44,867 nucleotides of DNA from Haloimpatiens massiliensis (GTDB lineage Bacteria; Bacillota; Clostridia; Clostridiales; Clostridiaceae), in assembly GCF_900184255.1 (NCBI RefSeq), contig NZ_LT854640.1:290612-335478 (forward strand), in the 5' to 3' direction. The translations under genes and the position numbers were made by a program. This document shows positions 25,755-33,582 of the stretch, one piece after another. How positions within the stretch are numbered: position 1 is the stretch's first letter; the number at the start of each line of letters is the position of its first letter. The notes beneath the pieces were generated by a model. It had not been told where the DNA came from, ran no database searches, and saw only the letters and a program-made list of their open reading frames with translations.

Positions 25755-26879
25755 ATGAAAATTTCGAAGAAAGATGCGTTAACATGGTTTGAATTTTTTT
25801 CCATGTTACCAGAAGAGCAGGAAGTTATGATAAAACAACAAGAAATCATTTATGCTACCTTTGCACAAATTGAGGAAGCAATCAATTATAGAAATGATAT
25901 GTTAATGTCGGAAATTAAAGGTTTGAAAACCTTAGAGAATAGAACTTTTTTTGTAGGAAATGACAGCAAATTTTCTAAGGGATGTCGTTCTTGTCTCTTA
26001 GGAACTGGTTTGAGTGCAATTAGGAAAACCAACAAATGTAACATACAGTGTAAGTTTTGTTATAACTATGGAGAACTAGATGATATTCCTCCAATTGGTG
26101 AAGGTATGTGGGAAATCGGAGGCACAAAATTTTATGAGAAGGATATTGATTTACTTCTTTCCATACACCAGAAACCTACTGGAATTTCCTACGTTTATTT
26201 AGAACCATTTATGGAAATTGAAAAGTACTATTCGGTTATAAAGAAATTTAGTGATGCCCAAATTCATCAACATCTATATACAAATGGCATTTTAGCTACA
26301 GAAGAGACATTGAAAGCGTTAGGTGAAGCCGGTCTCGACGAGGTGCGTTTCAACCTAGGTGCCTCTAATTGTTCAGACAAAGTTATTGAAAATATTAGAA
26401 TAGCGAAAAAATATATTAAAAATGTAGGAATTGAAACTCCAATGACTCCTGAGTTTTTCGAAGCATTTTTTAAGAAAAAGCAAGCAATCTTAGATACAAA
26501 ACTTGATTTTATAAACTGTGCAGAATTACATTTAAATGAGAACAACATAGACAATTATTATGGGGAAAATATGTATATTTCCAGACATGGTTATATTTCT
26601 CCAATTTGGAGTAGGGAATTAACTCTGAAATTCATGAAAATAGCCGATGAAGAAAACTGGGATTTAGCAGTTCATGATTGCTCAAATCATACAAAGTTTG
26701 CCAGAGATTTAAATTTAAGTAGCAAAGAGGGTAAGTGGTTTGGAGCCAGTAATTATACTTGTGAGTTTTCTAAGATACCATATGAAGTATTTTTGCCAAT
26801 ACTACGTGATGACAATTTCAAATTTTTAAGTGAAGAAGAATTACCTTCTGGCTATAAACCAGGAGAATTGATTTTTTAG
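25755..26879 (+). CDS. Radical SAM protein, 374 aa
   Basis: A first cysteine pair lies in KGCRSCLLGTG (about residues 75-84), and the radical SAM motif CNIQCKFC follows at about 94-101. Barrel strands include GISYVYLEPFMEIEKYY and HLYTNGILATEET, and LDEVRFNLGASNCSD is the SAM-binding strand region. The C-terminal part has HDCSNHTKFARDL and YTCEF. The exact substrate is unknown; the GCRSC-plus-CxxxCxxC layout is a clostridial family of unknown role. It lies behind the enoate-reductase-type gene, but a long stem-loop and 350 bases separate them. ATG follows GAGGAGGAT. Confidence 0.85.
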   Translation: MKISKKDALTWFEFFSMLPEEQEVMIKQQEIIYATFAQIEEAINYRNDMLMSEIKGLKTLENRTFFVGNDSKFSKGCRSCLLGTGLSAIRKTNKCNIQCKFCYNYGELDDIPPIGEGMWEIGGTKFYEKDIDLLLSIHQKPTGISYVYLEPFMEIEKYYSVIKKFSDAQIHQHLYTNGILATEETLKALGEAGLDEVRFNLGASNCSDKVIENIRIAKKYIKNVGIETPMTPEFFEAFFKKKQAILDTKLDFINCAELHLNENNIDNYYGENMYISRHGYISPIWSRELTLKFMKIADEENWDLAVHDCSNHTKFARDLNLSSKEGKWFGASNYTCEFSKIPYEVFLPILRDDNFKFLSEEELPSGYKPGELIF

Positions 26880-26895
26880 AATGATGAGATGAACC

Positions 26896-26951
26896 TTTTT
26901 TTAGCAGCGCATTAGGGGTCGTAACATAAACTAGAATTTTATGTTTGCTAA
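26896..26951 (+). repeat. Dispersed repeat R1, copy 3 (right part)
   Basis: CTTTTTTTAGCAG and GGGGTCGTAACATAAACTAG followed by AATTTTATGTTTGCTAA match the R1 right half. From here to 27526 I find only repeats and a short doubtful frame near 27091. Confidence 0.65.
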
Positions 26952-27128
26952 TCTAAATGAACCTATTAAACTTTATAAGGGGGCTAATCTTTTGAGTCCT
27001 TTTGTTACTTTGAAGGACATATAGAAAAGGGTTTATATTAGAAGTTTATTAGGATATAATATAATAAAAGTGTTATTTATCGGAGGATTGTTGTGGGAAA
27101 ATAAAAAAGGCCAAAGAAAAAGGTTATT

Positions 27129-27190
27129 TTATAGTTGGCAATCAGAAAAAGTCCCTTGTTCCGCTATAATATTTTTGTGGCAGTACTCCA
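27129..27190 (+). repeat. Dispersed repeat R1, copy 4, left part
   Basis: CAGAAAAAGTCCCTTGTTCC and GTGGCAGTACTCCA match the R1 left half. The copy is interrupted at 27190 and resumes at 27382. Confidence 0.7.
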
Positions 27191-27381
27191 GCAGGTTGTG
27201 CGCAAATTATTTTCAATGCAATATTTTCATAATTAACTTTCAAAAATAACTTATGTTTTATCTTAAATTAATAAAATAAGACTTTTTAAAACTATTTTAA
27301 AGGCACATTTTTGGTTTTTTTATCAAAAATAAAATGCTAAACTAAAAACTTGCAAGCAATTTTGATTTTCGCACAACCTGC
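27191..27381. mobile_element. MITE-like element, 191 bp, inserted in R1
   Basis: The terminal inverted repeats GCAGGTTGTGCG and CGCACAACCTGC are perfect. The 167 bases between are AT-rich and non-coding. The flanks join to an R1 consensus (CCA-GGGGTC) once the element is removed, so this is an insertion. A CA duplication is possible. No transposase in the window shares these ends. Confidence 0.75.
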
Positions 27382-27420
27382 CAGGGGTCATTATATAAAC
27401 TAGAAGTTTATGTTTGCTAT
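27382..27420 (+). repeat. Dispersed repeat R1, copy 4, right part
   Basis: CAGGGGTCATTATATAAACT followed by AGAAGTTTATGTTTGCTA continues copy 4 beyond the MITE-like element. Confidence 0.7.
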
Positions 27421-27526
27421 TACTTTTAAGTTAAATATATAATTAAAACATTAAAAAATATTAAAATCAATGGTAGTGGCATTCTGCAACGGACTATATT
27501 ATAATACATGGAAAGGAGTGATTTTA

Positions 27527-27700
27527 ATGTCTTTAGCAAAAAAACTTATAGAATTATCTAAGGATATGTCAGAAGATATGTTATCAGAAGTTATAGATTT
27601 TGCAGAATATCTAAAAGAAAAAAATAATAACGAGCATAAAAAGTTAGTTGATGAATTTATAGAAGAAAATGACGTAGCTTTAAAGGAGTTAGCTAAATGA
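27527..27700 (+). CDS. Antitoxin of a Doc-type toxin-antitoxin pair
   Basis: The 57-residue acidic protein (MSLAKKLIELSKDMSEDMLS, then EVIDFAEYLKEKNN) has the DUF2281-like helical start seen in small antitoxins. ATG 27527 follows AAAGGAGTG; longer upstream frames lack a ribosome site. Its stop overlaps the toxin ATG by four bases, so the two are translated together. The C-terminal tail (FIEENDVALKELAK) could cover the toxin active site. Confidence 0.75.
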   Translation: MSLAKKLIELSKDMSEDMLSEVIDFAEYLKEKNNNEHKKLVDEFIEENDVALKELAK

Positions 27701-28074
27701 AGATGATAAGTTTAGAAGTTTTAATGTACATTCATAACAAAACAATTTTAAAACATGGAGGAAAAACAGGAATTAATAATATGTCTTTAATAGAAAGTGC
27801 ATTAGAAACTCCATTTTTAACTTTTGCCGGTGAAGATTTAAATAAAACTGTAGAAGATAAAATATCAGCATTAACGTATTCACTTATAAATAACCATGGA
27901 TTCAAAGATGGCAATAAAAGAGTTGGAACTATAGTTATGGGTGTATTATGTAGAATGAATAAAATCAACTTAAAATTTTCTCAAACAGAATTAATTGAAT
28001 TTGGACTTAATGTAGCTAATGGATCTTTTTCTAAAGATGACATAAAACAGTGGATATTAAACCATAGTATTTAA
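27697..28074 (+). CDS. doc: Doc/Fic-family toxin
   Basis: The 125-residue protein has the Doc layout: LEVLMYIHNKTILKHGG, then LIESALETPFLTFAGED, then the active loop HGFKDGNKRVG. The catalytic His and the phosphate-binding D-G-N-K-R are present; the residue after His is Gly where many have Pro or Ile. Doc toxins phosphorylate elongation factor Tu and stop translation. The overlapping antitoxin gene lies directly upstream. Confidence 0.88.
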   Translation: MKMISLEVLMYIHNKTILKHGGKTGINNMSLIESALETPFLTFAGEDLNKTVEDKISALTYSLINNHGFKDGNKRVGTIVMGVLCRMNKINLKFSQTELIEFGLNVANGSFSKDDIKQWILNHSI

Positions 28075-28115
28075 GCATAAGATAGCAAATAGTTACTGTC
28101 TTATTCTTAAATTTT

Positions 28116-28161
28116 TTTGTTATAACCTTTTTCTGGTAGTAATCTAGGGGTCGTAACATAT
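28116..28161 (+). repeat. Dispersed repeat R1, copy 5 (right part)
   Basis: ATAACCTTTTTCTGGTAG and CTAGGGGTCGTAACATA match R1, ending before the TTTATGT arm. Confidence 0.65.
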
Positions 28162-28199
28162 GAAAATGCACATAATTTGAGGCAGAGTAATGCAGTGTC

Positions 28200-28228
28200 T
28201 TTACATAGCAATTTTTGTATGTTAAAAT
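28200..28228 (+). promoter_or_regulatory. Promoter of the purH-type gene
   Basis: TTTACA (28200-28205) and TAAAAT (28223-28228) are separated by 17 bases, just before the riboswitch. Confidence 0.6.
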
Positions 28229-28231
28229 AAA

Positions 28232-28306
28232 AAAAGATTATGTAACTGGCGGAAATGGAATTAACCATAGGGAGCATAATCCGAAAATTGTATCGACCGC
28301 CTGGGT
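28232..28306 (+). ncRNA. ZTP (pfl) riboswitch aptamer
   Basis: The conserved parts of the pfl motif are present: GTAACTGGCGGAAATGG, a P2-type loop with ACCATAGGGAGCA, and the 3' core ATCGACCGCCTGGG, where GGCGG pairs with CCGCC-type bases. The pfl class binds ZTP/ZMP and switches on folate and purine genes. The downstream gene makes FAICAR from ZMP (AICAR), which agrees. The terminator at 28300 overlaps the aptamer's 3' end. Confidence 0.88.
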
Positions 28307-28331
28307 AAATAGTATTTACTCAGGCTTTTTT
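28300..28331 (+). terminator. Riboswitch-controlled terminator
   Basis: CCTGGGTAAAT and the TTTACTCAGG arm form a stem followed by six T. Its 5' arm shares CCTGGG with the aptamer, the usual way ligand binding prevents termination. Confidence 0.8.
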
Positions 28332-28364
28332 GCGTTTAAAAATTATTTTATGGAGGTATTAATA

Positions 28365-29534
28365 ATGAAAGAATTTATTTTAAAATATGGCTGCAATCCA
28401 CAACAAAAGCAAGCTAAAATATATTCAAAAGATGGAGATTTGCCATTCAAAATATTAAATGGAACTCCAGGATATATTAATTTCCTAGATGCATTTAATT
28501 CTTGGCAATTAGTTAAAGAACTAAAAATAGCATTGAAAATGCCGGCAGCGGCTTCTTTTAAACATGTTAGTCCAGCTGGAGCAGCAGTAGGACTTCCTTT
28601 AAATGATACATTAAAAAAATCATATGCTGTTGAAGATATAGAATTATCTTCTGTAGCGGCTGCTTATGCCAGAGCTAGAGGGGCAGATAGAATGTCATCT
28701 TATGGTGATTGGGCCGCTATAAGTGATGTAGTTGATTTACCTACAGCTAAAGTTTTAAGTAGAGCTGTTTCAGATGGAGTAATTGCTTCAGGTTATACAG
28801 ATGAAGCCTTAAAATTATTAAAGAAAAAGAAAAAAGGTAAATATTGCATAATAGAAATGGATTTTAATTATGAACCTAAAGGCATTGAAACTAGAGATGT
28901 TTACGGTGTAATTTTTGAACAAAATAGAAATGATGGTTTAATTAATTATGATATGTTAAATAACATAGTAACAGAAAACAAGGATATGCCAGAAAAAGCT
29001 AAAAGAGATTTAATTATAGCTATGATTACTCTTAAATATACCCAATCAAATTCTGTATGTTATGCTTTTGATGGGCAAGTTATTGGCTGCGGTGCTGGAC
29101 AGCAATCTCGTGTTCATTGCACAAGACTTGCAGGCTCGAAGGCTGATATATGGTACTTAAGACAGCACCCTAGAGTACTTAACTTACCTTTTAAGAAAGG
29201 TATAAAACGTCCTAATATTGATAATGTTATAGATCAATTTTTAAGGGATGATGTAACTGAAAGTGAAAAAGAAGGTTGGAATGATATTTTTGAAGAAATG
29301 CCAGTTCAATTAACTAGAGAAGAAAAAGATCAATGGCTTTCAACTTTAAATGGAGTTTCATTAGGTTCTGATGCCTTTTTCCCATTCCGTGACAATATTG
29401 ATAGAGCGGCTAAAAGTGGGGTAAAATATATTGTTCAACCTGGTGGATCCATAAGAGATGATATTGTAGTACAAGCATGTAATGAATATGATATGACTAT
29501 GGCATTTTCAAATTTAAGATTATTTCATCATTAA
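28365..29534 (+). CDS. AICAR transformylase-type protein (PurH-like, no cyclohydrolase domain)
   Basis: The 389-residue protein matches the transformylase half of PurH: LKYGCNPQQKQAKIY, FKHVSPAGAAVGLPL, AYARARGADRMSSYGDWAA, CGAGQQSRVHCTRLAG and FPFRDNIDRAAKSGV, ending MAFSNLRLFHH. The Lys-His of FKHVSPAG is the catalytic pair of the family. It would transfer formyl from 10-formyl-THF to AICAR in purine synthesis. The IMP cyclohydrolase domain is absent, as in stand-alone clostridial versions. Start ATG 28365 follows TGGAGGTATT. It is under ZTP riboswitch control. Confidence 0.9.
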   Translation: MKEFILKYGCNPQQKQAKIYSKDGDLPFKILNGTPGYINFLDAFNSWQLVKELKIALKMPAAASFKHVSPAGAAVGLPLNDTLKKSYAVEDIELSSVAAAYARARGADRMSSYGDWAAISDVVDLPTAKVLSRAVSDGVIASGYTDEALKLLKKKKKGKYCIIEMDFNYEPKGIETRDVYGVIFEQNRNDGLINYDMLNNIVTENKDMPEKAKRDLIIAMITLKYTQSNSVCYAFDGQVIGCGAGQQSRVHCTRLAGSKADIWYLRQHPRVLNLPFKKGIKRPNIDNVIDQFLRDDVTESEKEGWNDIFEEMPVQLTREEKDQWLSTLNGVSLGSDAFFPFRDNIDRAAKSGVKYIVQPGGSIRDDIVVQACNEYDMTMAFSNLRLFHH

Positions 29535-29538
29535 AGAA

Positions 29539-29555
29539 AAATTGGTAATTTGTAG
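29539..29555 (+). repeat. Cassette junction core (J0), outlying copy
   Basis: AAATTGGTAATTTGTAG differs from the array core AAATNNNAATTTGNAG by one base of spacing. Confidence 0.5.
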
Positions 29556-29568
29556 AGGGGTATGAAAT

Positions 29569-29712
29569 ATGTTAATAGAAACACAAAGATTAATTATTCG
29601 TGATTTTCAGCATAAAGATGAAGAAAACTTAATAAAAATCATATGGCAAAAAAACGTAATACGATTTATGGGAGATTGGTCTGAAAATAGTGCTGTTGAA
29701 GGAAGAATTTAA
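29569..29712 (+). pseudogene. GNAT acetyltransferase N-terminal fragment, 47 aa
   Basis: The sequence MLIETQRLIIRDFQHKDEEN followed by LIKIIWQKNVIRFMGDW is the typical first strand and helix of RimJ-type GNATs, but the frame ends after 47 residues. Just upstream (29539-29555) is AAATTGGTAATTTGTAG, which resembles the junction core of the cassette array at 35-44 kb. A stray cassette remnant is likely. Confidence 0.7.
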
Positions 29713-30027
29713 TGCTTGCTCTAGCTTACTAAAATCATATGTTCTTTGAGTGTAGTCGTTGAAGGTATTGGATTTACAGCTTTTTCTGTAGCTAGTATGG
29801 TCATTATTTACAGAATCTTTATTAGAGTCACTTTTTCTAGTTTTTAATGCAACCCTAAAAGCGTTGCATTTTTCTTGTATTTTTGGGGCAGTTTTCGGTA
29901 CTTTTTTATTAAGTTTCTTTGGCAATATGTATAGGTTACTGGTAGAGCCACGTCTTTTTATTATAACAAGGCCTAAATCTTTTAGGGTTCTTAGGTATCT
30001 TTGTATTGTTCTTATACTTTTATTCAT
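29713..30027 (-). pseudogene. HTH replication/regulatory protein fragment
   Basis: The minus-strand frame holds MNKSIRTIQRYLRTLKDLGL followed by VIIKRRGSTSNLYILP, the second half of a winged-helix domain seen in phage and plasmid replication initiators. The first helices are missing because a stop stands five codons upstream, and the downstream end runs into the GNAT fragment. No ribosome site fits. It is the debris of another mobile element. Confidence 0.55.
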
Positions 30028-30193
30028 TCTAGTAGCTAATTACTTAAAAATTAGTGATTAGAAATTAGTATAAATATATTTAGTTTTTTATTTATTCTTT
30101 TATATTTATTATGGTGAACGCAGATGTCGTATTGCAGAACACAAGGAATGTCGTGTTAGATGCGACAAAGACTACCTACCTTAGGAGTGCAAA

Positions 30194-30250
30194 TTTTTTC
30201 TGACAATATCCTATGTGACGTGATACAAACTGGAAGCTTATGTTTGCTAA
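30194..30250 (+). repeat. Dispersed repeat R1, copy 6 (diverged)
   Basis: TTTTTCTGACAATATCC, then GACGTGATACAAACTGGAAG and CTTATGTTTGCTAA, matches the R1 right half with substitutions. Confidence 0.6.
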
Positions 30251-30298
30251 TAAGCATATATGAGCCATTTTTAATAAATGATAGGAACATAGAGTGAA

Positions 30299-30340
30299 AA
30301 AATGTGATAGCTTAGCATTTAAGTTATCACATTTTATTTT
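30299..30340. terminator. Intrinsic terminator, possibly bidirectional
   Basis: AAATGTGATAGCTT and AAGTTATCACATTT pair with one mismatch and are flanked by A and T runs on both sides. Confidence 0.75.
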
Positions 30341-30360
30341 TACTTAGTTTTTATGTTTAT

Positions 30361-30428
30361 CCTTAAGTACGCCAAACTTAGGGAACTAAGCTAGTTTGCC
30401 ACTCAATGGCAAGCAAGTTCACTTAAGG
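30361..30428. repeat. Complex inverted repeat downstream of the cupin gene
   Basis: CCTTAAGT and ACTTAAGG bound the element. Inside are AAACTTAG/CTAAG-TAGTTT and TTGCCA-CTCAA-TGGCAA hairpins. It could fold as a multi-branched structure. It lies just past the stop of the minus-strand cupin gene and may be its terminator. Confidence 0.55.
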
Positions 30429-30440
30429 TAAATTCCTGAT

Positions 30441-31007
30441 TTATCTAGGAGGGTGTTGTTCAGCAGCTTCTGCATCAGCTTTAGTTACATGAACTGTGCC
30501 GTGTGGATGCTGAGGAGGTGCATAAATAGAGTACAATTTAATTGGTTTATTACCTGTATTGATTAGATTGTGCCATTTACCCGCAGGTATGATGAAGGCA
30601 AAATTATCATAGACTCTTTCTTGAAAATTCAAGTAATCTTTTCTATCGCCCATTTTAACAATGCCTTGACCTTCTTCAATACGTATGAATTGATCAAGGT
30701 TAGGATGAATCTCTAAGCCTATGTCTTCTCCAACAGGGATACTCATTAAGGTAAGTTGCAAATGGTCTCCCGTCCATAAAGCAGTACGGAAATTATTATT
30801 TTGTTTAGTAGCTTCTTCAATATTAACTACAAAGGGGTGTGGTCCATAATCTTTCAATTGAATTTTTGGAAAGTCTGAGTTATACATTGGTGCATCAAAG
30901 CAGTAAGGGCAGCGGTACATGTTGTAAGCATTATACATAATGTCTGAATTATACCATAATGTATTCATATAATAAGGGCAAGGATATGTTTGGTAAGCAT
31001 TATACAT
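30441..31007 (-). CDS. Cupin-domain protein with duplicated Tyr/Cys-rich N-terminus
   Basis: Residues 1-46 are two copies of a 23-residue unit beginning MYNAY and holding CPYY or CPYC. The rest is a single cupin: QLTLMSIPVGEDIGLEIHP, then DQFIRIEEGQGIVKMG, then FIIPAGKWHNLINTGN, with metal-ligand candidates His, Gln/Glu and His. Single-domain cupins of this kind often sit in spore or stress contexts in clostridia, and Tyr/Cys-rich tails are common in coat proteins, so a spore-surface role is possible but inferred. ATG 31007 follows AAAGGAATG. Confidence 0.8.
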   Translation of the reverse strand: MYNAYQTYPCPYYMNTLWYNSDIMYNAYNMYRCPYCFDAPMYNSDFPKIQLKDYGPHPFVVNIEEATKQNNNFRTALWTGDHLQLTLMSIPVGEDIGLEIHPNLDQFIRIEEGQGIVKMGDRKDYLNFQERVYDNFAFIIPAGKWHNLINTGNKPIKLYSIYAPPQHPHGTVHVTKADAEAAEQHPPR

Positions 31008-31152
31008 ATGATCATTCCTTTCATAGACTTATAATATTATCCTATGATTAAGGTTTAGAGGAGGTGCTTTTATTTACAGAAAGTATATAATCGCAAGATT
31101 AAAGTGTTTAAATTAAAAATTCATGAATTTCACGCTCCTTTACTTTTGTATT

Positions 31153-33123
31153 TTAAATATGCTTAACAAACCAATCTAGGTTTTGTTCCATAATGGCTCT
31201 GTGGAGACCTGGCTTTGTTGGACCGTGTTTCATTCCTTTGAATATTACAAGTTCAGTTTCTACTCCCATATCCTTTAAGCCTCTGTATAGCTCAAATGCA
31301 TTTGGAGTTGGAACTCTTCCATCCTTGTCCCCATGCTGAATTAGTGTTGGTGTACATGCTGAATTTATATAGGTCATAGGCGATGTCTTTTCATATATCT
31401 CTTTATCCTTCCAAGGATTATTTCCAAGATATTCTCGTGTAAATGTTGTAATATCCGTATTTACATAGTATGTAATCCAGTTGCTTATACCAGCTCCTAC
31501 AGATATTGCTTTAAATCTATTGCTGTAGGTTGCACAGAAGGCAGATATATATCCCCCTTGACTCCAACCCATAACACCAATTCTTTCTCTGTCTGCAATG
31601 CCCTTTTCTATAAGCATGTCCACTCCTGATATAACATCCTCATAGTCGCCAATTCCAAGCATCCTATAGTTCGCAGTAAGGAATTTATTTCCATAACCGG
31701 AGCTACCTCTGTAATTTGGCTCTAATACAATAAATCCCTTTTCTATGAATTGCTCAATAGGATAGTTTCTAATCATATTGTGTACTGGGAAGGATGCCCA
31801 CGTAGGTCCTCCATGTATTACAACTAATAAAGGGTAAATCTTCTTAGTATCAAAATCTTGAGGAAGTGACAATACTCCTTCAATCTCAAGACCATCCTTT
31901 GTTTCCCATGTAACCAATTCCTTACGACTTAAAAGCTTATTTTCATATGCCTTAGAATCAGAAGTAATTTTTCTTTCATTTAAATAAAATTCACAGGTTT
32001 CATTTTCTGCTATCTTTATATATGCAACATTTTCTCCATCTGAAGTTATTGCAGTATCCAAAATAAGGCATATTGCATCATCGCATAAAAGCTTTGTTTC
32101 TCCATTTCCTAAAATAAATCCCGCTAATATACGTGTTCTATCCTGCCATAATGCAAATATACCTTTACTTGTCCACTTAAATTTTATGATACCTGCGTCA
32201 AATTCTTTAAAACTATTTATTATCTTGTTTTTATCTAAATCATATATCTCTAATACATAGTTTTCTTCAACATTTGTCTCATAATATTTTTTATCCCTTG
32301 GTGCCCTTAGATATGCTACCTTTTTTCCATCTGGTGAAAAGGATACAGAGGAACCTAGCTTTGCGGTAACCTTTAATTTTGTAACACTCTTTGTTTCTAT
32401 ATCAAGAATACATAAATCAGTATTATCATCTATTATGCTGCTTGTTGGAGTAGCTACAAATATAATTTTTTTTCTATCAGGTGAGATATTGAAGCCCGAT
32501 ATATGAAAATCCTTTGGGTTAGTTAGCTGAACTGCGTAATCCTTAGCTTTCTCTTCTTTATGATTTTCAGCTATATTTTTAGGAGCATTTCTTGATTCCT
32601 TCATTTCTTTTAATACCTTATCTATTTTAATATAATATAGTGAATGGTTTTTATACTCTTTGTCTATATATTCAAAATCACCATAAATTTCTTTTCTTCT
32701 CTTAAGCTCTTTTGAATCTTCCTCTGTGGTTGTATAAAAAATACCTTTACCATCGGGAGACCATCTAAACCTGTTTATGCCCTCTTTACTGTTGGTAATC
32801 TGAACTCCATTCAGCTCATCAAAGGATTTAAGAAATATCTGAGCTCTTTCTTCATCCTTTTCTCCAACCTCAGCGGTATAAGCTAAGTAGTTATTTTTAG
32901 GATTCCACAATGGATTATTACTCTCATTCTTTCCAGTAGTTATTGGATAGTGTATCTTGCTTTTCTTTTCATATACCCATATATGATTTCTATATGCATT
33001 GTCCCTCCAATCAGTAGTTCTTTTTACATAGGAAGCATACATGCCATCTTGGCTAATACTAACGGATTCCATCCATGGCAGTGAAACTACATCTTCAATT
33101 GTCATATATTTGTTTTTATTCAT
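31153..33123 (-). CDS. S9-family prolyl oligopeptidase/acylaminoacyl peptidase-like protein
   Basis: The 656-residue protein has an N-terminal beta-propeller (about 1-390, with repeated SPDGK and YTA motifs such as FRWSPDGKGIFYTTTEED) and a C-terminal alpha/beta hydrolase domain. The catalytic Ser lies in MGWSQGGYIS (about 521), Asp in QHGDKDGRVP (about 597) and His in KGMKHGPTKPG (about 631). All three are present. It has no signal peptide, so it probably trims peptides in the cytoplasm. ATG 33123 follows GGAGGGTTG. It faces away from the cassette array. Confidence 0.92.
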   Translation of the reverse strand: MNKNKYMTIEDVVSLPWMESVSISQDGMYASYVKRTTDWRDNAYRNHIWVYEKKSKIHYPITTGKNESNNPLWNPKNNYLAYTAEVGEKDEERAQIFLKSFDELNGVQITNSKEGINRFRWSPDGKGIFYTTTEEDSKELKRRKEIYGDFEYIDKEYKNHSLYYIKIDKVLKEMKESRNAPKNIAENHKEEKAKDYAVQLTNPKDFHISGFNISPDRKKIIFVATPTSSIIDDNTDLCILDIETKSVTKLKVTAKLGSSVSFSPDGKKVAYLRAPRDKKYYETNVEENYVLEIYDLDKNKIINSFKEFDAGIIKFKWTSKGIFALWQDRTRILAGFILGNGETKLLCDDAICLILDTAITSDGENVAYIKIAENETCEFYLNERKITSDSKAYENKLLSRKELVTWETKDGLEIEGVLSLPQDFDTKKIYPLLVVIHGGPTWASFPVHNMIRNYPIEQFIEKGFIVLEPNYRGSSGYGNKFLTANYRMLGIGDYEDVISGVDMLIEKGIADRERIGVMGWSQGGYISAFCATYSNRFKAISVGAGISNWITYYVNTDITTFTREYLGNNPWKDKEIYEKTSPMTYINSACTPTLIQHGDKDGRVPTPNAFELYRGLKDMGVETELVIFKGMKHGPTKPGLHRAIMEQNLDWFVKHI

Positions 33124-33582
33124 AAATCAACCCTCCTATAATGTGAAAATATCCATATAATTCACAACTTTCTATTATTTTACCATATTTATAAAGACAT
33201 TGGGACTCTTTATAAAATATTATTAGACATGTTTGCATCAGCATGTACTGATAATAATAGAAGTTTATTTCACTCTTGACTACTGACTAATATGCTTGTA
33301 TGAATGCATTTCAAATATATCTTTCCTTGCTGGGAGGGAAAATCCCTCGGGAAACGTGAACGAATTGTAATACAATTTGTTTTGCTAATAAATTATGATT
33401 TATCAATAAATGGATTTTTAACAATTACAATACAAAAAGATGATTTGAATAATACTTTTATTAGGTAATAATTTTTAGTGTAAAAAACAATATAGAAATA
33501 TTTTTTATCTTTGATTTAGTATTAGAATGATTTAAACTAATACTGTATATAACTTATTTTAGGGTATATGGGAGGTATATAT
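33124..33582. other. Divergent intergenic region
   Basis: The region separates the minus-strand peptidase from the plus-strand GNAT and must hold both promoters. A GGGAGGGAAAATCCCTCGGG-type hairpin stands near 33334, and an imperfect GAATTGTAATACAATTTG palindrome near 33361. I see no gene and no convincing riboswitch. Confidence 0.4.

Larger units (their letters stand above)
30028..30440. other. Gene-free stretch with debris and hairpins
   Basis: A short plus-strand frame near 30111-30183 (ending KECRVRCDKDYLP) looks like the tail of a lost gene. It is followed by an R1 copy, a terminator at 30299 and a large inverted repeat at 30361. I see no complete gene. Confidence 0.5.

Noticed and set aside
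27091..27250. TTG-started frame (MWENKKGQRKRLFYSWQ) running into R1 and the MITE-like element
   Set aside because: A GGAGGA site precedes it, but the first 15 codons match no family and the rest is repeat sequence; at most the stub of a lost gene.
33300..33567. Riboswitch or T-box before the GNAT gene
   Set aside because: The GGGAGGG/CCCTC hairpin is short, and no T-box or known riboswitch core could be recognised.
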